Assembly: GCA_960531495.1 (NCBI GenBank)
Contig: OY482848.1
Coordinates: 28,340,208 to 28,404,207 of the forward strand
Direction: 5' to 3'
DNA length: 64,000 nucleotides
Origin: Zeus faber
Taxonomy: Eukaryota; Chordata; Actinopteri; Zeiformes; Zeidae
The position numbers were made by a program, and so were the translations under genes. Positions 1 to 13,925 of this stretch are shown in pieces. The number at the start of each line of letters is the position of its first letter. The first letter of the stretch is position 1. The notes under the pieces are model-generated. The model did not search any database and was not told where the DNA came from. It worked only from the letters and a program-made list of their open reading frames with translations.

Positions 1-3662
<3,662 letters not shown>

Positions 3663-5036
3663 CTACAGCTGGACATGTATTAAAAAAATGATGAAATCAA
3701 CATCGTCAATAATAATGGCCAAGTAAAATCTGTTGAGAAGCAGAGATCAAGAACAGAGAAGCGACACAGAAAGAACATGTCTCAGCAAGCTCAGTTAATT
3801 AGATACTGCAAAGGGGTTCTCCATCGGCATGAATAAGAATGATAGATTTATGGAAAGGCACTAAGGAAGGTTCTACTGAATTTCAATTTCTAAATTCAAA
3901 GTTTGTTTATGTAATCATCATTACCAACACGTTTGAAAGCAGCATCGAAATGGCCTACTGCCAAATTTCACACTCCAGACAATTCCAAAAATGAGCGAGC
4001 ATGTCTTTTTCTATCGAGTTCAAGCTGTGCACATGACTGAGCAAAATCAGTCACCAACTTGTGATGAAAGGAACTAAAACTCCTATTTTAGGCTGTGGGA
4101 ATGCCCAGAATGGGGCAGCTTGATCAACTGAACACTGTGAGGAGCAGCAGGAGCAAGTACACAATTGTGTTAACTTGCTAGCCAGCTTTGTGCAGTGGAC
4201 TCCCCTCTGTTGCATACATAATACTTCACTTTGGAAGGTATAAAAGTTAGTTGTACTTAGGAGTGTGATCTCATTGTAAAAGACAGTGTATTCAATGGGT
4301 TTTAGTCTACGTGAGCAAATGGAGGCCAATCACACACACAATGAAATTGTAAAGCTTAAAATAAGATGGCATCGATGCCAGAAGTAACTCTGTCGTCCTG
4401 CTGCAATGTAACTGAAACACCTCTCTAAATTCCTCCTGAAAAATATATATATTTTCAAAAGGAATCCCTGGTGTCAACCCCGGTGTCACCCCACCGCCTG
4501 CAGCTTACACCTTATTTCGGTTTGGCAAGAGCTGGCATGTCCAAACCCGCATGGCGGGAAGCATCTGCTGCGAGTATTTGCACAACATAGGCCAGCTCCA
4601 AATCTTGCAAAAGAACCAGTTCCTGACAGCGCTAAGACAGACCTTGCAGTCTGATGTATATAGACATATATGGGATAAAACTGGAGCTGTCGTCGCAGAG
4701 ACACATTTTTATATTTTTTATATTATATTTTTCCTCATTTTGTACTTTCTTTTGGTACTTATAGCATTTCAGCAGTACTAGTCATCCATGTCTGTAGTAC
4801 ATTTCTCTTTGTTGCACATACTGTTGGGCAGCATATTTTAAATGAAGAACAAACGTGTTCCAGAACACCACCGTCAGTTTTCTTACTGCAAAAAGTGAAA
4901 TTATAAAATGAACCCAAACAGAAACTCCAGTATTTGGTGGAAAAGTATTTCAACAGTGTTCAGGGACATGTTCATCAAGTTTGTTCTTTTTTTTTGAGCA
5001 CCTGCCCCTCTAAACATCTCTGGGGGGCCTGTAGAG

Positions 5037-5118
5037 TGGGGAAGTGAGTTCCGATCACCAGTCGTTACTCGACAACTCAAGAGTCTCCACCGTCTCTCTC
5101 CCTCTCCGCTCAGAGCTG
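5037..5118 (-). repeat. Partial copy of an interspersed repeat family (see 14918-15175 and 24745-25035)
   Basis: The reverse complement matches the central part of the copies at 14.9 and 24.8 kb, sharing GAGAGGGAGAGA, CGAGTAACNACT, GTGATCGG and CTCACTTCCCC. The other parts of the family are missing here. Confidence 0.6.
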
Positions 5119-5753
5119 GGAGAATGCATACACACTATGAATGAAGAAAAGTTCAGTTTTTCTGCGAGTTTACTGGTTCCTTTAATGTGCTTCTAGACAG
5201 AATAGCAGCAAGGAGAGAGGATGGAGAACATGCTCTATTGCTAGCTTGAAAATGCTGTGATCTCTGTAAAAAAAAAAAAGGAGCCTTGGAGAGAAAACCA
5301 CATTGGCCACAGAAATAAGGATAAAATCTTGTACTGGTTTACGGGTCCCTGGCTTTCAAAGCATTTCCTGTGCAACCAAATCCGATGCTCTGGTATGATG
5401 CTTCAGACAGTGTGGAACGTGGGCTAGCAAAGAAGGAAAGAATGCCCAACTGGCAAGCTAACAGTTTATTATTCCAGAGGATTGAGCTGAGTCGAAGAAG
5501 GGAACATGAAGCTTTCTGGGTATGCTGGAGCAGCAGCATCACCGTGGTTAAACACAGATAAACGCGTGGAGGGAAGGGTAGGGCACAACTTCATTCCAAA
5601 ACGCTGTGAGAAAAACTTGAAGACCAACAGCCTCCATGAGTAGGCGAGCTGAGAAGCCCACTAAAATCTAAAATTGAATCCTGGCTAAGAGAAGAACAAA
5701 ACGTCATTCTAGTTCTCAAAGAAAAGATAAAGAAGCACACGGTTCCATGCAAC

Positions 5754-5900
5754 CTGTACTTTCCTTGGCTTCTCGGCATAGTATGCATCTCCCTGACCGA
5801 GTCCAGTAAAGCATGACATTTCCGACCGCAGTTCTGTAACGTCCACAACTGTAAACATTCCCATTTGTGTTAGCTCACAGTTCTCCTCGATGCGTCTCAT
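5754..5900 (-). CDS. Candidate upstream exon of the unidentified minus-strand gene
   Basis: A 49-codon open stretch begins with ATG at 5900 (MRRIEENCELTQMGMFTVV) and continues through VTELRSEMSCFTGLGQGDAYY to a CAG|GTTGCA donor. An acceptor-like AAAG lies 2 bases before the ATG, so it may be the first coding exon or an internal one. It ends in phase 0, whereas the exon at 3538-3662 needs one leftover base, so at least one more exon between them is missing from my model, or a border differs. The amino-acid composition is protein-like, but I cannot place it in a family. It is grouped with the left-edge gene only by strand and proximity. Confidence 0.4.
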
Positions 5901-6864
5901 TACTTTAGTTGCAGGTGCATTTGAGATGGAACAGAGAAGTAGAGAAACAGGTGTTATGCTGATGAGGAAGTGCCTTTTGGTATCTAATGGTATACGCTCT
6001 CTCTCCTTGTCAATTGTCTAATTTTGGATGATTGGAGAGGCCGCACTGCACAACATGCTCCAACTCCCCAGGGACTCCCCAGGGAGCAAAAAGATCAGAA
6101 ACAGGCTCGCCTGACAATGTGTAATGTACTAACCCAGCTTAAAATCAAGTAACAGTACCACAGGAATTCTTATGGTTCCAACTGATAATGGCAACAAAGA
6201 GTTTCCAACTAAATATTTTGTGTTGGATAGTACTTAACAGGCCTACAGATTGGTAAGTTATTAGTGACTGTAATGTGTTCATAAACAAATGACATAGCAT
6301 TACTGAGATAGGAATACAATTTATTGTAGGGAAAGAGTATGGCCCCAAGCTGATATTATTGCTTAGCATCTTTCATAAGTCAGAATAGGTCATATTATTG
6401 ACACGAAGATATAACTAAAAATTTCAACCTATATGAAGTCTACTTTTTTGGACTAAAATTTAAATCTGATGATACTTTAGATCAATATACTGCTCTTTTT
6501 GATGACCCTCTCCTGGATTATTTCACAAAGGCTATTAAATGTATAAGCAGATGACGTATATCAATCTATTGTCAAATTGCGTTGCATGAGCATTTCCCCA
6601 TCATAATAAATCCCACCATATCGACCAGTCCTAAGAGGAGGTTAAAAAAAAAAAGTCCAGACATTGACGCTGTACCCAGTCTTAATATAAGGTGTGATTT
6701 CACTATCTCACACTGAGTGAGATTGGTACTGAATGTAATTTGGTTTGGTGTACATTTGACATTGAACCCTGTTTTTCCCCTTTATACTTTGGCAACAGCG
6801 AAGGAAAATGCTACAACTATTTAGGTCCATTATTGTTGACCCACATGTTCCCTTGGGAGTCTAA

Positions 6865-6968
6865 AATATTCAGCAAATCACTTTATAGTCCAGTGATTAT
6901 CTTGAGAACCTCTGGACTATAAAGTGAATTGCTGATTCTCTGGACTGTTAAATGATTTGCTGAATATT
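6865..6968. repeat. Nested inverted repeat (hairpin-forming)
   Basis: The outer arms AATATTCAGCAAATCA (6865-6880) and TGATTTGCTGAATATT (6953-6968) are perfect reverse complements. The inner arms CACTTTATAGTCCAG (6879-6893) and CTGGACTATAAAGTG (6912-6926) are also perfect. It looks like the core of a MITE or a fold-back element. Confidence 0.8.
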
Positions 6969-7493
6969 TAAGACATTAACATTTTAAGGCATTGGTCCAC
7001 AGAGCACATGTGATCAGATTTAGTCTCTAGGACCCCAATATTCTCAGACTTCTATTGTTTAATATGGTTTAGACCAGATTCCCACACTTGTCAATACTAT
7101 AGTCAGGGAGTCAGCTTAAGGGGGCAGCTAAAATAACTGTCATCATTGTACATTCCCTGATGGTTCTAAGGTCTTGTAACTGAAATAACAGTGAAGTTTA
7201 ACCATTCTATTAGTATCCAGTTATTACTGGAACCTCTTAAAGGTCCCATGGCCCCACGCTGAGAACCACTGGTCTAGTCCATGAGCATCCTCACTTTTTC
7301 ATCTCCATGGTTGGGGCTCCTAATAAAAAGTGAATGGCATAAAAAAGGGGCTTGAGAGTTTCTGTGTAACCTGAAACAAGCTGCTTCATGCCAACAATCC
7401 TGAAGGGAAAGCAGAATGGGAGAGGGCTGTGGCAGGAACAAGGCTAATACACGTCAACCTACAAAAGCTAGTACAGCTACATCCTTATTATGA

Positions 7494-7526
<33 letters not shown>
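7494..7526. repeat. (TTA)n microsatellite
   Basis: About ten TTA/ATT units. Confidence 0.95.
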
Positions 7527-7839
7527 GACAAATGCTGTTATGTCAACGAGAAAAACAACCCAATGGATTTCAAAACGCTCATCTTTTGTGGTAACTATCA
7601 TGTCGTTAAACCGTTGAGTCGTTAATGTTTTTTGTTGTTTTTGTTCTATAAAACCACCAGCGTGACGACCTGGGCTGCTTCCATCACTACAACTCTTTCA
7701 TTTTTACTGGGTTTCCCTCGCGTCCGAACGCCCCGTTGACACCACGTTCTAAACTCTAAAGCCACCGACACTTTTCACTGAGCAATGAAACAAGAAAAAA
7801 AATAAAATAAAAAAAAAATTAAAAAAACCCGAAACAGCT

Positions 7840-8112
7840 CTTCGCCCACTCACCTCTCCGAAATAATTCCGCTCTGGATATTTGAGAAATAAGTCTTCGA
7901 GGCGGTTTTCTAGCGGAGAGGCGGCTCGACAACGTGCGCTCGCCGCGGAGCACTTCCCTCTTCTTCTCCGCGGGGGGGGGGGGGGGGGGGGGGCGGAGCC
8001 ACCGACTGACCACCGGACGCCACCGGAAGTGTAGTCCTGGTCCGGCGGCCGAGACCGGACCGGGTGTTCCCCAAATCGGGGTCCGTGGCCCCCTGGGGGG
8101 ACTTCCACGCAA
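7840..8112 (-). promoter_or_regulatory. CpG-rich block with a splice donor: likely promoter and 5' exon of the left-edge gene
   Basis: The stretch is much richer in G+C and CpG than its AT-rich surroundings. On the minus strand it carries GGAGAG|GTGAGT, a strong donor at about 7853. Between the poly-G run and this donor no ATG occurs, so the exon may be non-coding. A roughly 20-base G homopolymer (about 7971-7993) sits inside the block and makes any reading frame through it unreliable. Calling it the start of the unidentified gene is inference. Confidence 0.4.
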
Positions 8113-9683
8113 ATGCAGGGGGGTCCGCGCTAAGATTATACATACTGAATAAACTGTATATATATTGTTTTGTTGAATGTATAAACGTGTATTTTTTTTT
8201 TTTCATTAAATGTGTATATCTATAAAAATCGAATGAAAAAAAAAAAGTACATTTAGTTTATATAAGTATATAGATATAGTAGATATAGTATATAGATATG
8301 ACCTCATTAATGATAAAGGTTGTTTTTTTTAGATGTAGTAGTGCACGTTTTGTCACCGTTTTTTCTTTTTATTTAAATGTTGAATGTGTATGAATGTTAA
8401 ATGTGTATGACAGGCAGGTTGAGTGAGCAACAACTTTGGGGGGGGAGGTTTAAAAAAGATTTTTTTCTGCCAAGGGGATTTTGAAAGAGTTATATATAAT
8501 ATAATATAGTGTACGATTATTTCTACCAACTTTTTTTTTTTTTCATCCATAAAGACATAGATATATTTCTGCCTAAAAACGGCTAATGTGTCAATATTTT
8601 GAGATACTTTTTTTGTGTAAAATTGTGAAAAAACCTTTTTTTGTGTGTAAAAACCTTTTAAAATTGAATGGACAGCCGTTGTTATCAATTCCAGCTGGTC
8701 GTCCGGTGGCTGCTCACAGATAAACAGATTACTATGATTTAATGACAGATTATCCTAATTTTTAATATGGTTTTAACGGGATTTGCATTTGGAATGATGT
8801 TCTTACCCCTTGAATATAAAAAATAATTGTTTGAGACAAGGGACATTTTTATCACTGTAGCAGCAGGTCCCAAAGAGAGCCTAAGTGAGCTGCTAGGGTC
8901 CTAGGGTGCATGAAGTATAATCCATCTGTAGCTGTTCACGTGGTTATAATGTAAAATGCCACTTTTGGTGTATCTGCACCCACCCGCTCCCAACCCCACC
9001 CCTTCAAAAAGTCTGTGAAAATCTCCCAATCCATCAAATTGACTGGTTTAAATGTGGTGCTGTGAAGCACTAAAAAAAAAAAAAGGGTTCGGGTTCGGAC
9101 ACGATTCGACAGGTTTAATTTTCGGGTGAGTGCTTGTGCTAAACAGGCATATCTGATTATGCTGTGCCGCACTTTACTTACCACTTCATTAACTTTTATT
9201 ATACAGGTCGAAGGATGATCCAACAAAAGTTTTTTTTGTTTTTCTTTGAGAGGATGGTAAATAAACGGGAAGGATTTTTACATCGCACAGCTTAGGTGTC
9301 ATTGATTCACAATCAGTTGTGGGGAAAGTGTCCGAAATATGACTGTAGAACACTTGTGAATTATGTCCATTATTTAGGCTCTTTGTTTATTTGTTTAGTT
9401 CGGCGCTCGCTTGTTTGACCGCCGCAGCCAACACGCTTCCAAACACGCAACTTCTACTTTGAAGGTGAGCGGTCTCCTGCTTCCGACTCTCGACTTCCTG
9501 GTTCCGTTTTCGTCGTACACGTTGGGTAATGGAAGCCTGGGAAGCAGAAGAACCCGCAGCGCCGCACAGGACGTCTGGCCCCTCCCGCTCAGACACGTTT
9601 TTAACCGTCCAATCCCAACCGTTGATATCATAAAAAAAAAAATCTTCTAGAAAATAAATAAATAAATAAAATAAAATTGAAAA

Positions 9684-10108
9684 AAGTGGCAGGGTGGTGC
9701 ATTGCACTGCTGCCTCACAGCAGGAAGGTCCTGGGTTCGATTCCCGCCTGGTGTGCTGTTGGCACCGTGCTCCGGGCGGGTTATCTCCCAAATAGGAGCC
9801 TTTCTGTGTGGAGTTTGCATGTTCTCCCCGTGCTCACATGGGGTTTCCTCCACCTCACGTCAGTAAGGACCCCCACCAAAAACATGCACACATCATCGTC
9901 TGACCAGCGATGGACATTTATCACCTGGTCCCCGGGCGCGTCCACGTATGCTGCCCACTGCTCCTGGCTGTGCCCCCGGAGGAAGGACAAGCCAGGATGG
10001 GTCAAATGCAGAGGATCCATTTCACCGGCCACCATCCAAAGCATGTGTGTGTGTGCGTGCATGTGTTGTAGTGTAGTGTGGTGTGCTGTGTGACAATTAA
10101 AGATTGTT
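9684..10108 (+). mobile_element. tRNA-like SINE, copy 1
   Basis: Starts with a tRNA-like head: GGTGCATTGCACTGCTGCC, then GGAAGGTCCTGGGTTCGATT, with a canonical RNA polymerase III B box (GGTTCGATTCC) at 9734-9744. The body has the common fish-repeat phrases GCCTTTCTGTGTGGAGTTTG and CATGTTCTCCCCGTGCTCAC. It ends in a GT-rich stretch and ACAATTAAAG. A second, more diverged copy lies at 14525-14895. Open frames inside it are not genes. Confidence 0.75.
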
Positions 10109-10186
10109 TCTTTTCTTCATTCGGGGCGGGGTTTGATACGACGACGACAACGACGCAGAGGGGCGCCGTTGACGCACCTTACCAAG

Positions 10187-10385
10187 ATGGCTGCCGCTGA
10201 TGTGGAACGGTCTGTTGAATTCGCTATCGCGACAGTATTAAATGAACTCGACAGTGTATTTTCTCCAATAAAAAAAGCCTTTTGACGATAAGAATTGCGG
10301 TTTTGCCGTACTTCCAATAGGCTTTGGTAAAAGTTACATTTACCGACTCACTCGCTTGGTGCTACGTCAGACGTCGCGGTGCCCT
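10187..10385 (+). pseudogene. Fragment of a RecQ-like DNA helicase (degenerate, frameshifted)
   Basis: From ATG at 10187 the frame reads MAAADVERSVEFAIATVLNE. After a stop near 10280, a shifted frame reads FAVLPIGFGKS (Walker A of a superfamily 2 helicase at 10314-10334) followed by IYRLTRLVL. This combination resembles the start of RecQ-like helicase genes that occur in many copies in fish genomes. Only the N-terminal end and motif I are present; no DEAH box follows. It is a dead fragment, probably carried in by a mobile element. Confidence 0.55.
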
Positions 10386-11134
10386 GATGGGTTGCAGGTT
10401 TATCCAATCGCGTCCACAGACATTTTCATCTGCGCCCGTTGGAAATTTAAAATGAACGGAGAGATTCCACACGAATACGCGTCTGCAAATTATTGGGGCG
10501 ATGCCGGGTGTGGTGCAAATGAATGATACTTCATGCACGGACACGTGGTACCTGTATTGATTCCCTAACTTTGACCAGTTTTAAACAGGTCCTAAGGGAG
10601 TTTGGAGTACATCAAGCCTTGTGTACGAGACATATTTTCCGTCATAAAATGCCAAAGAAAGCAAAGAAGTACAAAGATAAAGTATGCCATTTCAGCAGAA
10701 AAAGCTATCACACCAATTAATGCTCCTATTATGGGATGTGATGCGTCTAAATCGACCTTGTTCTGATGTTTGGGGTCTTAGATCCGGGGTCTGAGGGGAG
10801 GAGCTGGTACCGGGCTGTGGCAGAGTCCAAAGTGCCGCCGGCTTTTCTTAAAAACCTTCTTTTCAGACAGCTCGGCCGACTGCGCTTGACCCCGCTTACC
10901 TCACCATCCATCAACACTTACCTGCATAATATAACAGAGTAATAGTTTCCACTGAAGTTCGCAGCGCCGACATGGCTCATGGAAACACCACGAAACATGT
11001 CCCAAATGAATTGCTACACACATTCAGGGAGAACGTGAAATAATTCATTTAAATATTAAAGTACACAAAGCCGACTAAGTTGTTTTACACTATTATATTA
11101 TTTTAATGTTGTTTTTTTTGTGCTTTTCCTTTCA

Positions 11135-11415
11135 AAAGATTAATTACCGTAACACGTCCAGATAGGTCAACATGGCGGTTACGGTCATGAATGCACTTTA
11201 GTTTAGCTGATCTTATCTTAGCTTAGCAGAACACAGAATGATGGTGCAAAAAATGTAAATGTCACTACATTCCCACACTGCCCTTTATACTGTATTGTCA
11301 TGTTTGAAATATATATTTCTTTAAAAAATATATGAGCTACTACATTGTTGCGGTAATGTAGCCGTACATTACCGTAACAATGTATTTTGGTCCAGACACG
11401 TTACGGTAATTTCTT
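11135..11415. repeat. MITE-like element with a 44-bp near-perfect central hairpin
   Basis: The flanks carry AATTACCGTAACACGT (about 11141) and, inverted, ACACGTTACGGTAATT (about 11395). The centre is a stem of 20 bases per arm (11341-11360 and 11365-11384) with a 4-base loop GCCG and one mismatch. The motif TTACGGTAAT or its complement recurs across the element. Confidence 0.65.
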
Positions 11416-13192
11416 CTTTTTGGTAAGAAAAAAATCACAGAAAAAACACCCAAAAAACATCCTTCTTAAAAACAACTGAGAGGGCCACAGAGCAGGCGTT
11501 GTGTACTTTAAAATTTTAATGAATTATTTCACATTCTCTATGAGTATGTGTATCAATTAATTTGTTTTATGGTGATTATTTGTGAGAATGACATACGTTT
11601 AACAACAGCAGGCAATAAAGAGAAGAATAACTGGATTGGAATCGGATCGGGCATATTTTTACCTGGTACTGGAGATATTGGATAGAATAGCGTGGACTTC
11701 AGCAACTGACTTCCAAGTTCAAACATTCTTCTGACCGGACCCTCTGACGCTCTTCGCTGACACAATCCAGAGATCGAAGGTGCGCATTCCCAAAACCCAC
11801 ATCAGCCGTGTGGGTGTGTGTCCACAATGGCTAGGGCTTTGGCTACCCATACTCCAGTGATGGATCCTAACACTGCTATTCAACCGCAGAGGGTTCCGGA
11901 CCTTCCAACTGGCCAAAGACTATCCGTATAATTTGATGGGTGGTTTGTGTGGACCTTACGGCTTTGCCGGTTGACTGGCGTCATTGTGCATCTGTGCTGT
12001 GTTCCTGGTCTTGGCACAGGTGACCACCACACAAGTTGTAAAAACTTTTGAATACCCTGCTTCCATGTCTCTGAGCCAAGACAACTGCTCAGGCATCTCT
12101 TGGCCATCTCAGTTCCAGCCACATCCATACCCAAAACTAGATCATTCATTATGAATAGGAGGCTTCAGACACGCGTGTCAGGGTTAGACACTCCTTCCGA
12201 TGACCTGACCAAGCCCACTGCTTCTGGATACGTCAGATACTCGGATGGGTGTAATGCAGAGAACTTATTTCCTGGGCAGTTCCACCAACCCCTTACCAGG
12301 TAGTCTGTTTTGCCCCTGTATCCCTAAGTACAGCACCAAAAACCTCCCAGACTAGGACAGGGATTTTTCTTTACGGGACTGTTCAGACAGCCCTCAAAAC
12401 GGAACACTGCCATAAGTGTTCTTCAGAGTGTCCTACTTTCATTGTCTGCCTTCTCATCCCTCTCCATTTTCTTCCTCCTGCCTGACAGTCTATATTCTAT
12501 TTCCCTTCAACACCTCAAACCCACACCAACACATTTTACACTACAGCTGGGATATATATTAATGCAATAATCACCTCCTATAATTTGGTTTTCTGTTGGG
12601 GGAAAACACATTTCTCTGTTAGTAACGTTATAATGTATATAAGTATATGGTATTCAAGATTTATCATAACAGCTCATGTTGACACAATAATATAGTGGTT
12701 TTATTGGCCATGTTAATAGCTATTGTTGATTATTGATGGCTATCTAATGGTTACTCACAAGTAATCAAAGTACACATTTAATTTAAAATTTTTACTTGCA
12801 GAAATTGCATGACAAAATATGTTCCATCCATTAATACAATTTAAATAAAGAAATCAATGCTTGGTTAAAACATTACTATCAAGGAAAGTCGAGCAGCTTA
12901 TTAAAGATGATCAAGAAAGGGGTCAGGCTAGTAATATCATACCTGCCGAGATGAGATTATCATCTTAAATCTGCCTTGAAATGGAAAACATAGTGCTTTC
13001 AAACTCAAAGAAAGTCAATCATTGCTATCAACATTACGGTAAGAAGTCTTGCTCAGGCACATGTTTCAACATACAAATCATCACGTGGCTAGTCGACACT
13101 AAGGCTTCAATTTACAGGTGTCTTAATTCACCGAAATGAAATGACCCAGCAACCAAAGCCGACATGGAACCAGTAAGCTACCAGCGAGAAGG

Positions 13193-13198
13193 TTTATT
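13193..13198 (-). terminator. acox1: Possible acox1 polyadenylation signal
   Basis: Minus-strand AATAAA about 730 bases past the acox1 stop codon. It is the first one found downstream; usage is inferred. Confidence 0.4.
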
Positions 13199-13925
13199 GA
13201 TAAAGCCTTCCACATCTGATAGGACTGATAGCATCTTGGGAAAATTAAACAAGAGCTCATTTAGCCCTCTTTCTTAGTTGGTTGGTAAGCAGTGGTTACC
13301 ATGCCGGATTTAGTTCTTGTACAATCATTTGTACGTACAAAATAAGAGAGTTGTGATTTAGAGATGCATCTAGTTTGAGATTCTTATCTGAATACTAATG
13401 CAGATTCAGGCCTGGCATCCTAAATCACAGTGAAATTGTGGAAAATATGATATAATCCCAAAGTGCTATATTTACATATACAGCAGTTTTTTTGAGGTGC
13501 ACCCATTTAGAATCACCGATATGCAGACCTGGCAATCTTGGGAAAATATTTTGAGAACCAAAACAGTGTAACAAGGAGTCTCTGTGGCGTTTGATTTACT
13601 GCAGCTAAATTACTTGTTTGGGGTTCGGTAAAATGATTGGTCATACAGCAGAGCAATTCACAATTAAAGTGGTTGTAAATGTTTAAATCTTCAAAATAAT
13701 CACTCTTCAAAAAGCCAGAAGACTATTACTGACCCTGCTAACAGATGTTTGTCTAAAGGAATCATTTCAACATAGAAGGGAGGAAGTGTTAAATGGACCC
13801 TCCCGATTGGTGGACTTCGGCTAACGGCAGGTGGAGGTCATCTTCAGTGTGTGTGGTAAGTATTGTTATGGTGCTGCCTATCCACGTGGAGTCCAGGGCT
13901 CGCCGCCAGGCATCAACGGTCTTGC

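Larger units (their letters stand above)
8113..13925. other. Intergenic stretch between the left-edge gene and acox1, largely repeats
   Basis: Contents listed separately: SINE at 9684-10108, RecQ-like helicase fragment at 10187-10385, and an inverted-repeat element at about 11135-11415. The interval 9390-9620 is CpG-rich with a donor-like GAAG|GTGAGC and could be an untranslated exon or promoter, but no coding exon follows. 11550-12300 has long frames on the minus strand with no family I recognise. The acox1 3' UTR probably occupies about 13190-13925. Confidence 0.5.

Noticed and set aside
5370..5561. 63-codon plus-strand frame (MLWYDASDSVERGLAKKERM)
   Set aside because: Looks faintly protein-like but has no splice context or recognisable family and an overlapping minus frame is as long.
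7749..8206. Pro-rich and Gly-rich frames of 97-119 codons
   Set aside because: They cross a poly-G run in a GC-rich block; three overlapping frames look equally open, so none is supported.
9387..10093. Several 90-138-codon frames
   Set aside because: They lie within a SINE copy and its flank on both strands, with no splice or family support.
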